NCBI RefSeq assembly: GCF_029227915.1
Contig: NC_079879.1
Location: forward strand, 6,694,001 to 6,758,000
Source: Hydractinia symbiolongicarpus
Taxonomy: Eukaryota > Cnidaria > Hydrozoa > Anthoathecata > Hydractiniidae
Reading direction: 5' to 3'
DNA length: 64,000 nucleotides
Below the pieces are notes generated by a model. The model saw nothing but the letters and a program-made list of their open reading frames with translations, was not told the origin of the DNA and did no database searches. Made by a program: the position numbers and the translations under genes. Within the stretch, counting starts at the first letter, position 1. The number at the start of each line of letters is the position of its first letter. Positions 11,930-23,880 of the stretch are shown piece by piece.

Positions 11930-14100
11930 AATGGAATTATATTATAAATGTGTCGAGAAATAATTCAGAACATTCCCACAATTATAAAAATGGAATGTTA
12001 ATTCACAAAAATTTGAAGCAATAAAGATAAATCTTGGCAATTAAATTAAACTTTCTTATGCATTGCCAATGGGAAGATCTTGTTAAGCACTACTTCGATA
12101 TTGATCACATTAGGCTAATGAATGATGATGCAATATTATATAAAATGCCTCAATACTTTCCTCTCCTCCCATATATAATACCTATCCACTTCTTAGTTTT
12201 CATGTACCGTTTTGTCTGAAATAATTTCTTAGGAGAAAGTTGAAACGAAGTACATTTTATTTATTATCTTCCAAGTGATCGTTCTAATTGTCCATAGCAA
12301 ATTTAACATGCAGGGAAAACCCCCCAAAAAGAAACAAACTAAAGTCGCGAGAACAAAGATCAAATGTAGCTAAAGTTTGTTTTAAAAATTCCTCTCGCAT
12401 TTCTAAGTATTAGAGACGAAGGAGACTTAGGGAGTAATTTTCACCAAAAAAATAGTTAATAAATAGTAGTTAAACAGCAAGAATGTAAATTAGTATGTTC
12501 GCGGTAGATTTCTATTGTTAGTTGTTTTTTTGGGTGCAATGTCGTACTTTCTGTACGTATGATCCCCTTGAGAATTAGAAGATCAGCATATAAAATAAAA
12601 TAAATAAAATAAATAAATAAAAGGAAATAAAAAAGTTTTAGTGGAGATTTAAATATATTTTCTTGATTGGCATTTACAATCACATTACACGCCAAGAAAA
12701 AGGAAATAAAATTGTCCTTATGATTGCCTTTTTAAACATTTCTGGCTTGTTGTTATGCAAATTACATACTTTGTTTAATTTATGCCAGAGAAATGTTTCT
12801 TATGATACGATACTGCACTTTAAATAATGACTGTTATGGACTACAAGCGTAAGATCTTGGCACTTTACGAAACAAACAGATTTAATTTGACCACAAAAGT
12901 TGAAAAGTACAGGGTCCAATTACTGCTTAGTAATTGCGCGGGGAAATCTTTTGAAAAAGAAATGGTGTCTTTGAACAAACCAGTTTAAAGTAGGCCGATC
13001 TGACATATTATTTTGCGGAAATAATCTTCTATGAAAGTTTTAAACAATGTGCATTGATGAGACTTATCTCCCTGTCCATGATTGTGCATATCTTCCCTAA
13101 ATACTTTTTTAATAAAGTGTTATTTTCTAAGAATAGAACACATGAAGTTCTTATAATATATGAACTCATAAGACCAAATAATCCAATGGTGTTGCCAGAA
13201 GTTCTTACATTATATGAGAATTATGTAAAAATTATCTCCGAATTGCATTAACAAGCAATATATTCTCACATAACAAATAATAAACAAATAAATCATTAGA
13301 AGAGTACTCTAAACAACAGTCAGTATGCATGTTTTTGCATGTACAAGTTTCAATACACATTTTAGAACACTGATTTAGAGGAACAGCATGCACTTCTAAC
13401 CTCAAGAATAGGTACCAGAAGATCGCATAATAAATTTAATAAAGAAACAAGCAAATTAAACACCAATAAAAAGGTAAAAAATCATTCATGTAAAATATGC
13501 GACTGTGATGTACAGAGGAACGAAATCCTTAAAAAATGTCAAATGAAAGTTTTTAAGTAGTTTGATTATTGGACGAGTGGTTAAAAAGAGCATGTTTAAT
13601 TACCTTAATAACATTCTGTAAGGTTTGATTAAGTATGTTGCAAGTGCAAAAGTTGTTAAAATTTTTAGTCACAGTGAAATGAGATGCTAAATCGATACAA
13701 ATTATCTTTACTTTTTAATAGATTTGAAATTAAACTTTACTTAATACATATTTAATACCAATCAGTAAAGTATGTTTTAATTATTTGATAGTTTCCTGGT
13801 TTTATTTTAAAGAATTCCGTATAAACTTTTAAGTCTGCCAAAATTTGTGCAATTCAGTTCCGTTGAAGTGACGCATTACGGAGAAAAACAAACAAACTTC
13901 CAACAAAACACAAATGAAAACCATAGAAGAAGAACTTTGGTAGAAAATGTTATTTTGACAGATCATTTGAAGTGTTAGAGTCTTACATGCATTGTAAACG
14001 CGCCAAAAAGTAAAAAAGAATCATATAACAAAAACGAATTGTGCCAAATGATCTAATAATAAATTGAAAAGAAGGACAAATAACGGAAGTTGTAACTCAC
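11930..14100 (+). repeat. duplicated upstream block of gene A
   Basis: Several separated blocks match the region upstream of gene B in the same order. The segment at 11960-12050 matches 32670-32760. The segment at 12780-12920 (ATGCCAGA, later AACAGATTTAATTTGACCACAAAA) matches 34945-35070. The sequence just before the promoter (AATGATCTAATAATAAATTG) matches 36578-36598 exactly. The duplication therefore carried far more than the gene. Divergence is high and insertions differ, so it is old. An A/T microsatellite of TAAA type lies at 12590-12625, and short open frames here show no recognisable product. Confidence 0.6.
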
Positions 14101-14109
14101 CCTAGTAAT

Positions 14110-14282
14110 ACGCTTTGTATTATATGTCCCTCCTCCGCATATTTCCATGTATATATATATACCTAATGATAGCTTGATTAATTTATATGAATGCAGTAAT
14201 TTCTGTTAGTCGGTGTGTTTATTGACGAAAGTAAGATAGACAGAGAAAAAATTGCGTTACAAGAAAGAAGAAAAATTTAGTG
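14110..14282 (+). promoter_or_regulatory. promoter and non-coding exon 1 of peptide gene A
   Basis: The order CTCCTCC, (TA)n, ACC, GAT-AG, TTATATGAATGCAG, CTGTTAGTCGGTGTG, TTGACGAAAG is conserved with gene B and, on the other strand, with genes C-E. The TTATATGA at 14183 is a TATA-like candidate in the position where C and E have TTATATAAAAGC, which would put the start near 14209. The probable 5' splice site is GTAGGT at 14283, equivalent to GTAAGT in the other four genes. Start site and donor are inferred from comparison only. Confidence 0.6.
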
Positions 14283-14552
14283 GTAGGTGGTACTTATACT
14301 TCTTATTAGTCACGTTATTTTGTGTCGCATTTTTTAACTTCTTCTTGTTGGAATATTTAGAATGACTTTTTTTAAAAAATAAATATAGATATATAATGTG
14401 CGTTGGTGACAAAATCGTTAAGGTTTTCTTTTATCGAGGCTATCCGAGTTAATATGCATATTGAGAATATCTTTTAAATCCGAAAAGAACATGACTTTTA
14501 ACATATTCATTATTGATGGTATTTATAAATGATTTTTTAATTGTTAGCCACG

Positions 14553-14995
14553 ATGAAGCTCGTTTTATTATTCGCCTTGCTACTCTCAATCTCTGTGTTC
14601 ATCAAGGCTGTACCTGTAAGTATGAATACGTATATTTCATTTCAACTCAAAGATATGTTGGATTTTTGTTCTGCTAGAAAGTTAGACTTCTATAAATGAG
14701 TAAAAAAGTAATTTCCAATGCAGTCAATTCTATAGAATTCAGACATTGTATTAGAGAATATTATTAATCATTCTGTCTTTTCTAACCAAAGGTTCCTGAC
14801 ACTACAACTTCTACCACAACAACGGCTACTACCACAACGTCCTCATCAGTGGATTGTAACATCGCATTATTCAAGAAGTGTGATTTTGAAGCTCCGAATC
14901 CTTGCTTTGGATGTGCTAGTTTAACATGCGAATTTGTGATTTCATTTAATGAATATGTTTGCATACTAAGCGGTAGTGGTCCTAGAATTAAGTAG
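14553..14995 (+). CDS. gene A: secreted Thr-rich six-cysteine peptide
   Basis: A spliced gene joining 14553-14615 and 14792-14995 gives 88 residues. Intron 1 (about 14283-14547, ending TTGTTAG) lies in the 5' UTR. Intron 2 is 14616-14791 (GTAAGT...AAAG, phase 0). Exon 2 encodes only a signal peptide: MK, a Leu-rich core, then KAVP, with likely cleavage after KA (V-x-A rule). Exon 3 encodes VPD, then a run of Thr/Ser (residues 25-40) resembling an O-glycosylated linker. Next come six Cys at 43, 51, 59, 62, 67 and 78, spaced C-x7-C-x7-C-x2-C-x4-C-x10-C, and the ending GSGPRIK. All family members keep this spacing, so three disulfides are likely. I do not recognise the domain. Export and disulfide bonding are inferred; function is unknown. 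The start ATG follows the conserved splice acceptor and CCACG context. Confidence 0.85.
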
Positions 14996-16339
14996 CATCC
15001 TTTAAAGAATGCATTGTTTTATTTGTACATATAAAAAGATGTAATATTGAGGGCTACAGCTTAGATTTTATTTAAAAATAACTTATATATTCTATAAAAA
15101 CGTGTTATACTGAATTCTACCCCATGGTCAGTTTTATCTGATAGTGCCACATTGCCTAAGTTAAAAAATGACGTATGATAAAATTTTCGTCGCTTTTGTC
15201 ATTTTTGTCTGACATCTACTAGTTCCACATCTTTGTCTTCCACATCTTTGTCGTCAATAATTTGCTTGTATGATGCAACGCGGAATATGTGTTTCTTGTA
15301 ACGTTTCTCTGTTAAATAATTGCGGTAGCAATACAAGTTAAACGAGAACGCAAATAACCCAACTTCTCTTTCTTACGTAGACACGTCAAGAAAATCTAGT
15401 TAAATCTTGATGCAATATCAACAACACTTTTCTATATTTATATAGACGGATTAAGAAGGTACACATTACTTGCACAAAGTAATGATAGCGTTGTCTAAAA
15501 TTTGCCAAAGTATATAACTATTATCGTACTACCACCTTAATCCTTGCACAATTAAGTTTTGATAGTTGGCTTTGTTACTTTTTACATGAGTATATTTCGT
15601 AGAACACATTACTCATGGTTTTTTAAAAAAAAAATCTGTCGCAGTAAAAATCGGCTTACGTCTGCGGAAAATGACGAATCTTCTTACTTTTTTCAACCGG
15701 TTAGATCCTGTTAGGTTATGTAAATATTAATAGCTGGAAGACTTTGCCGTTTCTAAAAAATGTTTTTATTTTCAGACATGATTAACCGTTTTTATATTTA
15801 AAGGTGATTGCAAAGTAGTTAGTGTTGTTGAGGAGTGGCTATTTTAGGTTACTTAAAAAGTGTTGAACAACAGTTGTACAACAAGCGTTGTTACAACTTT
15901 AATGGAAACACAACATACCACACAAGAGATAGAATATACCGACTTTAATAAAAAACGACCTTATGATACATTGATCCCGTGTTATAGAAATTTTAATATC
16001 TTTGTTAAGCAGTTAGTTCATGAAAAAATAAGAAAACATGTTAATTAGTTCACTTAGTGGCCAGTTAGTCATAGATGAGCGTTCTACAGATTCATTTCGT
16101 GAAATGTGTTAATAAACTATCATTTGGTTTCGTCTGAACACGTACCTTGGTAGTTGCATCTGAGATTTATGTCGAAGAAGTGCATGCAAAAATTATGCAT
16201 GTAAAAAGATAAACATCATTAAGTAATATTATTTATATGTTATTGCACCCAATTGTATTTTGCTACATTTATTTATGAGTTTAAAGCAGCTTAAGTTTGG
16301 CTAGGATAACAAGTCACAACCCTAGTGACAAATGTTTTT
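14996..16339. other. 3' flank of gene A and non-coding interval
   Basis: The first ~130 bases (CATCC after the stop, then ATATAAAAAG and GGGCTA...GATTTTATT...ATAACTTATAT) are shared with the 3' flank of gene B and, in part, with genes C-E, so they probably include the 3' UTR. Beyond that I see no gene. The duplicated words TTCCACATCTTTGTC occur twice near 15225-15255. Confidence 0.45.
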
Positions 16340-16745
16340 CTAACATATTATGACCTGGCGGGGGCGGATTCCGCCAGCACTTTTTCCGTGACGTCACCGG
16401 AAGCTTGAAATTTGTCCAAAATACCACTTTCAATTCAATTACAGTAGTTCTGAAGCGAATTTAATATATTTTTTAAAAGTTTCTGACAGCTAAGTAAATT
16501 AATTTAACAAATGTTCTGTTATATAGTTTCTATGAAAGAAAGTCAATTTTCCTAATTTTTGGGTGAAATCCGAAAATATCAGGAAAGATTAATGGTAAAT
16601 AAAGTTGTATTGTAAGTTTCGTATTCATAGGGTAAACCTAACGAAAGTCATTTTATTTCCCCGATTATAATTTCGAGTCAGCGAAAATCTATGGGTCTGA
16701 GATGCATGGGTCCTAAAAACATCTGCCTAAAAAATAAATATATAA
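16340..16745 (+). repeat. dispersed repeat R5, copy 1
   Basis: Matches 52277-52810 in order: GTGACGTCA, TTGAATT/TCAATTAC, TAGTTCT, AGCGAATTT, GAAATCCGAA, AAAGTTGTATTGTAAGTTTC, GGGTAAACCTAAC, TTTCGAGT, then an A/T tail of TAAATA type. The tail at one end suggests a retroposed element, but no coding sequence or tRNA-like head is visible. Confidence 0.6.
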
Positions 16746-16764
16746 ATAAGTAAGCATCTTAACC

Positions 16765-17154
16765 ATGCAGCATGGCAAAAAAGCGTTTCTTAAAATAAGT
16801 CGTCAAAGGGGGGATCCGCCCGCACCTGGATCGAGCAGGGTTAATATCGTTAAAAATGTGATAAAATATTCATCGTATCAAGCTAAAAGTTATAAAAGTG
16901 CATGTTCTGAATGTAACAGGTATTTAGATAAAAAGCGTCAAAGTAAGGCCTTTCACAATAATCACCGCTACACTAGATTGTCCATCAAAGATGCTACAAT
17001 CGCTAGAACCATATTTTGCATGGGTTTGTGTTTAAACTGCTGTATTGCAAAAATGCGGCTTTTAGTGAAATGGAAATGCAATTTTGTAGATAGCTTGGCG
17101 GCAAAATCAAAGGAGCCATCGCTACGACAATATCATATTGACGACGGCGCATAA
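16765..17154 (+). other. 129-codon open frame, unidentified
   Basis: An uninterrupted frame with a mixed, basic composition and several Cys and Lys residues (for example ACSECNRYLDKKRQSK near residue 45 and CMGLCLNCC near 85). It is less low-complexity than other open frames here. It follows directly on repeat R5 and precedes R1, so it may be a fragment of a transposon protein. No family is recognised, no neighbouring exon is evident and no second copy exists in the window. Confidence 0.2.
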
Positions 17155-17394
17155 TAAGCTACGTCTATTGTAAATAGTTTCCAAACACTTTATGATGCCT
17201 TCATTTGCACGAAGAAAGTTCTTGCTAAATCTGTCTAAAGTAGGCAGTAAGTAAAAGCTCTAAATAGACTAAAAGAAAAGCCAATCTATTATCTATTCCT
17301 TTGAAATGTTACTTCAAAATTTCCAACAAATATTTTTTTCAAAAAGCATTCTTCTTTCAGGCAAATGAAATAAAAAATTGGCTTCGAGCACCTG

Positions 17395-17767
17395 GTGAAT
17401 CGCTTTGTAAACTATGTTTGGACCTGACAGCAGCATCTAACGTGTATGAAATCACTCTTTTAAAAGTAAAAAATCACCGACCTTCTTTTTCTTCGCAAAA
17501 TAAGGAAATACGGACTATAAAAGTTGAACAATTTTTAGTTATATTCTTCTTGAGGGAAGGAAAGCATAAGATACCTACGGGTTTTTTATCTCAATAATTT
17601 AAGCTAACTCACGAAACTTTGTTATGGAATATCTTGCTACTATATTATTACAGGTAGAATATATTTGACGGTGCAATTGGAATCAGAAATGACTTACACA
17701 TACATAATAGCTTCTCTTGTGCTGTTTATGCTGAAGCCTCGATTTCAGCCAACCTTATTATTAAGAA
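17395..17767 (+). repeat. dispersed repeat R1, partial copy (first half)
   Basis: Aligns with 1545-1830, including TAAGCTAACTCACGAAACTT and GCAATTGGAATCAGAAATGA. It is cut off at 17767, exactly where the Helitron-like element begins. Confidence 0.6.
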
Positions 17768-17881
17768 CTAGTCGTTAGCCCGTGGAAATATCCACGGGTT
17801 CGCCCGTCGCAGCTAAGCTACCATTTTCCGTGACAGACAGACGGACGGACGGACAGACGTATACGGGCATTATAATATAGA
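17768..17881 (-). mobile_element. complete 114-bp non-autonomous Helitron-like element
   Basis: Read on the minus strand it begins TCTATATTATAATGCCCGTA, runs into a GTCY-type microsatellite (CGTCTGTCCGTCCGTCTGTC), and ends with an 8-bp perfect hairpin (CCCGTGGA, four-base loop, TCCACGGG; 17798-17779), 11 bases on to CTAG. It is flanked by A on the 5' side and T on the 3' side. TC at the 5' end, a hairpin about 11 nt before a CTRR 3' end, and A|T insertion are the hallmarks of Helitrons. An internal GTCY microsatellite is known from Helentron-associated elements such as DINE-1. It has no coding capacity, so mobility would depend on a partner elsewhere. Confidence 0.72.
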
Positions 17882-19140
17882 TTATTTAAAGATAATTAAC
17901 TCCTATATATACGAAGGTGTGGCACTCGAGGGCTAAAATATGCTGATATCACCAGCAAAAATCTGAATATCATAAGGCAGAACCAAATTTTTTCAAAATT
18001 ACTCAGGGTTCCTCGACGTTGTTAATCATATTGGCTAGCGCTGAAACTTGTGAACGAGACGCGGTTGGAAGCTAAGGAATCGTTTTTTTTTTCATGCAGA
18101 AACGCCTTTCTGATGTCTGATGACGAGAGATGGTCACATCTGGATAATATTAATTTTGTGATTTTAAGCTACATAGCCAGTACCATGCCAGCACTTCAGG
18201 GGCACATTTGTTATTAAAGAGTTAAGTGATAAACAAACTACAAGGGCTAAATATATTGTTTTTATGTAGCTGGCTACACAAAGATTTTTCAAGGGATTTC
18301 GTCATTTTAAATATATAAAGATGGCTAGCTAGCTCCCATAACAGTGAACAGTCAAGACTAGAGTATATAGCTAGTTTGGTATGCAAGGCATGTCATGTAG
18401 GTTAAATATGTTGCCAAAAAAAAAAAAAAACTATATTTCATAAATAAATTTCTACAAATGTTCAGGTTTCTTTTATCAAACGGGAATCTATTTTTCATAA
18501 ATAAATTTTTGTAGATTTTCAGGTTTCTTTTAAGAAATAACAAAATTTGAGGAATATTCGCTTGGAGCGGTAATACCTAAAGTCTCTGTCCAAGTTAAGA
18601 CACACGGAGGAAATTTAGTGTAATGTGTTACAAGTCCAGTGGAGCGCTTATAGCATTAAAGTATGATATATTTTTCATAAACTAACATTCACAGGACTTA
18701 TGATAAAGCGTATGTTACTTCTGCAAAGAAAATACAGTTGTTTAGCATTTTTCGTTTTGCATAATAAGTTTCTGTGGATATTCAAAAATTAATTGTGAGT
18801 GGCAACAGGTTGAGCGATTAGTGAAAGTACACGTGTTGCAGATCCAGGTGGACAAAAAAAATTTCTAACCACTTTGTATTTATATGGCATAAAATCTAAA
18901 TTATGTATTTGGCACTGTGCCTTAGAAGCACATTCCCACTTTCTCTGAGCTGGATCTGAAGGTATTTTGTCCTAAAACTAGTTCACATTTTATCTGTTTG
19001 AACTATTTATAATCCTGAAAATCACTTTGAAGGTTTTCTGTACACATGGGTTGTTAAAATTGATATGCTGTCAAAAACACTTTATCGGGTTCTCCAAAAA
19101 TGGCTACATTTAGGAACTCAGAAACTATAATAGTAATAAA
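17882..19140. other. non-coding interval
   Basis: No gene supported. Contains the short tandem duplication listed separately at 18431. Confidence 0.4.
18431..18541 (+). repeat. 57-bp tandem duplication
   Basis: CTATATTTCATAAATAAATT...CAGGTTTCTTTTA at 18431 recurs 57 bases later (18488) with a few changes. Both copies follow a poly-A run. Confidence 0.65.
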
Positions 19141-19192
19141 AAAGGTTTTTGGGTGCATTTCATCAAACTGGTCTAAAAACATATAATACTAA

Positions 19193-19690
<498 letters not shown>

Positions 19691-20165
19691 AAAACATTGC
19701 CTAAACGTTAAAGCAATATTGACGTCAACGGAAAGTATATTAAGATTAGTAAAGCCATTGCATTGCACTTTTAAATTTAAGGCTAAATAACTTGGAAACG
19801 GGTGGAACTAACTGACGTCATCTCCTGTGTGGGTAATTAGGGACTACCTGAGACCAGTTTGAGTAAGTTTTTCAAACCTGGGTCACCAAATCCGTTTCGA
19901 AATAGACGGGTTAATGACGTCATCAAAAACTTATAAACCATAATGTCTCTGCATCCATTTGTCAAAAGTACACGATCCTATACATTTTCTTGATCAGCGT
20001 TTCAAGATCTATACGATGAAGGCAACAGGTATACATATTTCTGAATTTTTTTTTGTGTTTTTACAGGTCTCTGCTGATGTCAGCAAAATTTAAATGACGG
20101 TTGTTTTTCTCTGTTATCCTGCTTAAGTGGATTTCTCCACGGGACTTTTTTCACGGGTATTTTAA
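19691..20165 (+). mobile_element. Helitron-like family 2 body and 3' hairpin
   Basis: Blocks ATTAAGATTAGTAAAGCCAT, TTGCA-TGCA-TTTTAA, GGCTAA...AACGGGTGG, GGTAATTAG and several TGACGTCA words align in order with 33165-33584. Near the right end is GTGGATTTCTCCAC followed by GGGACTTTTTTCACGGG, the degraded equivalent of the hairpin end, without an intact CTAG. With the TGTC tract the element would be about 970 bp, starting near TCTAAAAACATATAATAC at 19172. Confidence 0.55.
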
Positions 20166-20409
20166 AAACAACATTTTTCTCTTTGTGTGTTTTTATTTTT
20201 CTGCAAAAGTTGTTGCATAGCTTATGTATATGACATTAGGATAAGGATGAAAAAGTTACTGTGGGACATGGGTTTTAAAACTTAAAAATTTCCAGCAAAA
20301 ATTTAAAAATTAATAAATGACAAAATTGCAAAAAATTATCTTAATTTTTTTTAAATTTTTGTTAATGTGAAATTAATCGACATAAAGTTTCTGATGTTTT
20401 TTATGAAGA

Positions 20410-20485
20410 AATCTTCCATATTACCGACGTGGATTACCCCATATAGGTAATATGGAAGATTGTTCATCACGTTATCTTGATGAAC
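20410..20485. repeat. two adjacent perfect hairpins
   Basis: Hairpin 1: AATCTTCCATATTACC at 20410-20425 is the exact reverse complement of 20446-20461 (16 bp, 20-base loop). Hairpin 2 starts at the next base: GTTCATCA at 20462-20469 pairs exactly with 20478-20485 (8 bp, 8-base loop). There is no coding context on either side. It could be a young palindromic mobile element or a structured RNA; it is too short for a typical microRNA precursor. Confidence 0.8.
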
Positions 20486-21039
20486 AATAAATTTTCCCGC
20501 AGGTGTTCTCAAATATGTGTAATATAATTAAAAAAAATGTGATGTAATTTTCTATTTAAGTTTTGACTTTTAATCCTGGTAAAAAGCTCAGATTTATCCT
20601 TTCATACTTAGTCTCGTTAGCTACAGCGAAAAAGTTTGATTTAAACTTGAGCTATTTTACTGAGTATTAAGTAGTAAATGCTAGTTTAATCCTAAATCTA
20701 GCTAAACGGTAGCTAAGCTACCTGTAAGAACGACATCAAACAACGTCCAAGCTGTTCTCTTTTGTAAACAAACGAAGTGGTATTTTTGTAATAAGTACCA
20801 AATTTTATGTGTGCATTTCTTGCGCTTATTGGTGTAACCAAAGTGCACTGTACGTAAATCCTAAAAATTTATGTCATTGGCTCACTCTTTACGAATGACA
20901 TCACATAACAAAGAAACCGCGTTTTGCTATTTTTCGTAACCTATACCGAGATTTGGTTGTGATATATGTAAGAATTAATTGTCGTTAATATAAATTGTGA
21001 ATCTAAGAAGACTAACAAACTTTGGCTACAAGAAATCAT
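20486..21039. other. unassigned non-coding stretch
   Basis: No gene, RNA or repeat identified. Confidence 0.4.
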
Positions 21040-21200
21040 CAGTTAAAACATGTACAACTTTCATTAAGTACTTATTTATAAGTATTTATAAGTAATATAT
21101 TAAATATATATCTTGTCATCACAAGCTCCATAATAGTACTTTGCGAAAATTTCAGCACTAAACACATGCAAAATAGAAAAACAATAATTAGCTATTTAAC
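21040..21200 (+). repeat. dispersed repeat R1, partial copy (second half)
   Basis: Aligns with 1870-2095 (CATCACAAGC, AATA-TACTTT-CGAAAAT, TTTCAGCA, ACATG-AAAATA-AAAA). Confidence 0.5.
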
Positions 21201-21471
21201 CGAAAAGTTTTAGATTTTACATTTAGCGCTTCAACCCATTAGGTTCAGGGTTTTCAAATATGTTGTGCTTGTAAGGGGATAGCAAAACAGGAAAAATGTT
21301 AGTGAAAAAATTGAATAAAAAGTTTTTCAAACAAATCTTTCATTTGGGTTGCCTTATTATTGTAATTGTTGCATATATAGTCTATTGTTGGTATTTTTAT
21401 GAAGATTCTTTTGGGAGGATATAAAAACTGAGATTTAAGAACTGAAAGTTGATCTCTAATTGTTTTCTTGA

Positions 21472-21600
21472 CTAGGGGGGTGCGTAGTTACCGACGCGGT
21501 AAAATCAACTGACGTCACTACCCCGTTTTCGAGTTACTTGGCTTTAAAGTTTTAAGTGCATTGTAATGGCCTCATTAATTTGATATGAGATATTGACATT
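21472..21600 (-). mobile_element. fragment of Helitron-like family 2
   Basis: On the minus strand, AATGAGGCCATTACAATGCA...GCCAAGTAACTCGAAAACGG and TGACGTCAGTTGA align with the family 2 bodies at 19750 and 33220. It stops at CTAG (21475-21472) followed by T, but no hairpin precedes the end. Confidence 0.45.
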
Positions 21601-21789
21601 GCATTAATGTTATTGTTTTTTTTTGTACACAATAAATAGTCTCTTCTCAGAAGAGTTAACATTACACAGAATCAAATAACGATTTAACTGTTCACAATGG
21701 ATTCATTATGTTTATTTACAATTCGACGCTTTTACTGCAATTTTAATATTATCCAAATGCATTATATTTTGTCTTCGAGTTGAACGAGA

Positions 21790-23880
21790 ACCACGTAAAC
21801 ACAGCAACATTGATCGTAACAACGAACAATTGAGTTTGGTTTGCAACCAATTTATTACCAGGGATTTTTGTATTTTTCTTTCATCATCAATAACTCACTC
21901 AATCGTGAATAAAACATACGACATTCTCCACCCATTGCACCTCTGACGCTGAAAACTAACAGAGAAAAGCTTCCTTGATCAACTTGGTTGATTTTGCCAT
22001 TATAATAGCGTTTTTTCTTAATTTTATTTTTCGCGAAGTGCTGTTTGATGGATTGATTCTTGTATCGTTGTGCATTAGGTTTAAAGACTTTTACGTCAAG
22101 TTACGTTCTCTGACTTTTAATCCAGAAATCATTTGCACAAATATCTACTCTTCACAAGCATTGGTTCAGTTTCAACATCTTTAAACACTTCCTTCAACAA
22201 TTTTGCAGTGTTTTTTCAGCTCAGGGTGACGTAGTGTCACAAAACACCTTTTTATACGACATAGAATGTTGTACATCATATAGCGTGTAGGTAAACCAGG
22301 TATCGGTCAGTTGTACCTCAGGCTTAGTGCATCCCCAAACTCTTGTTTGCTCAGATTTAAATTAAATTCTGCTAGAGGTTATATTGTTAGCCAGTTTGAC
22401 ATACCGGTTTCTTGAATGATGTCATTCTGTGTGCTCTCGAACGTGCTGAAGTTTCAATTGATGTCGTTCATTCCTTTTTTTCAGCAACTTTTACTTCACT
22501 GTTTTTTTATCACTCGTATCATTAGTTACCATCTTTTGTTGAGATATAACAGATTCCACAAGATTTTTCGTCAATCTTCTCGATGCATTACATTCACGTC
22601 CAGATCTTTCATCAATCATCTCAAGACAAAGTCACCAGGTTTCATAGGTAATTCTAGTAACATCCGTTCATTATCAGAGCAATGATGACCAATAGTTATT
22701 GCAGGTATGGATAATAACTTCTAAAGATTTAAGTATTCACCTATTTACAGTATCGTTCTCATGGCGTAGGTAAATTTGCTTTTAAATCCATGAATGTAGG
22801 CTGAGTACGCAGCATGCGGCTTTGTGATAGCTATTTTCGATTACAGATGTAGATCTTTACTCCATCTATCGACAAGATCATTCAAAATCACTGCTCTTAG
22901 ATGACGTTTACCAGATGAAGTTAAATCTATGTATGTCCCAAAGTACATGCGTTGTTCCTGATTGATCTTCTTTCACAATCAAATACTTTGAAGGTTTCGG
23001 ATAGTATCCATACTTAGGCCCAGTCTCCAGTAATTTCATCCACCAATAATGCAGCTGCTTTAGCAACCCAGCACCTGTCAGATCGTCACCAAAGGCAACT
23101 ATTTTTGCAGTATTATCAATAATGGAGAGTATATTTATCAGAGGAACAAGCCCAAACACATAAGTAGCCATTGTATTAGGCTCACCTTGTGTTGTACCTT
23201 CCTTGGAACTTATTTCTTTCCCACCGATGAAAAAAAGTCGTGAACATGATAGCAATTCAGCATAAAGGTGTGAATGCTTGGGCTTATATACTGAATATTA
23301 TGTATCAAAACCTTTCTGTTGATTAAATTGAAGAAAAAAAGTACCGCTAGTATTTTACCAAAAAACCAAAAGTATTTGATTGAAACACATCTTGCATTGC
23401 GTCAACAGCAGCTTCGCAACCCGAGTCATGACCACCAGTAGATTTTTTCACATTTTCCTTACCAATTGGGATGACCACTTTCCCTGCTATGCGTCGCAGC
23501 ACTTCACCTACACCAATAGGCCGGAAAACCAGGATTCTTATTTAGAGTTATCAATCTGTGTGAAAGTAAAGCTTCCAATGAAAATACACCTTCTTTTATC
23601 AGGATCTCCCCACACACATCTTCTTTATCATGTCTGTAAATGCTCTTCACAAGTTAATGTTTACTTTACCATAATGATGCAATGATTGTCTCCAGCCATC
23701 GGCATCCATCCCAGATGGACCAGAACCACCTCTTGTCTTCAACGCAGCTTTTTTGATCATATATTCATTGATTTCCTCGAAGATAATAGGATGCACCTCA
23801 TTTAACGCGCCAGACCTCAAAACATCATCTGTTGTATCTGCTGCATCAGGATGTTTCTTCTTTGCAAAGACTCATTCTTC
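21790..23880 (-). pseudogene. reverse transcriptase ORF fossil of a LINE-like retroelement
   Basis: Minus-strand translation gives an ordered, frame-broken polyprotein. Near 23850-23690: VHPIIFEEINEYMIKKAALK, then GGSGPSGMDADGW. Near 23560-23400: RLITLNKNPGFRPIGVGEVL, then GCEAAVDAMQDVF. Near 23240-22910: GGKEISSKEGTTQGEPNTMA, VAFGDDLTGAGLLKQLHYWW (the catalytic-type box reads FGDD where FADD is usual) and GPKYGYYPKPSKYLIVK. Near 22910-22600: RHLRAV, QPHAAY-type AYIHGFKSKFTYAMRTI, CSDNERMLLELP. C-terminal pieces near 22440-21800 include SNWLT, SLRYN-PIPGLPTRY and GGECRMFYSRLSELL. Multiple frameshifts and stops make it dead. I associate this type with cnidarian repeats from recall; its exact clade is uncertain. 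Confidence 0.82.

Noticed and set aside
23380-23685. 101-codon + strand frame
   Set aside because: It is antisense to the reverse transcriptase fossil, whose minus-strand motifs account for the sequence.
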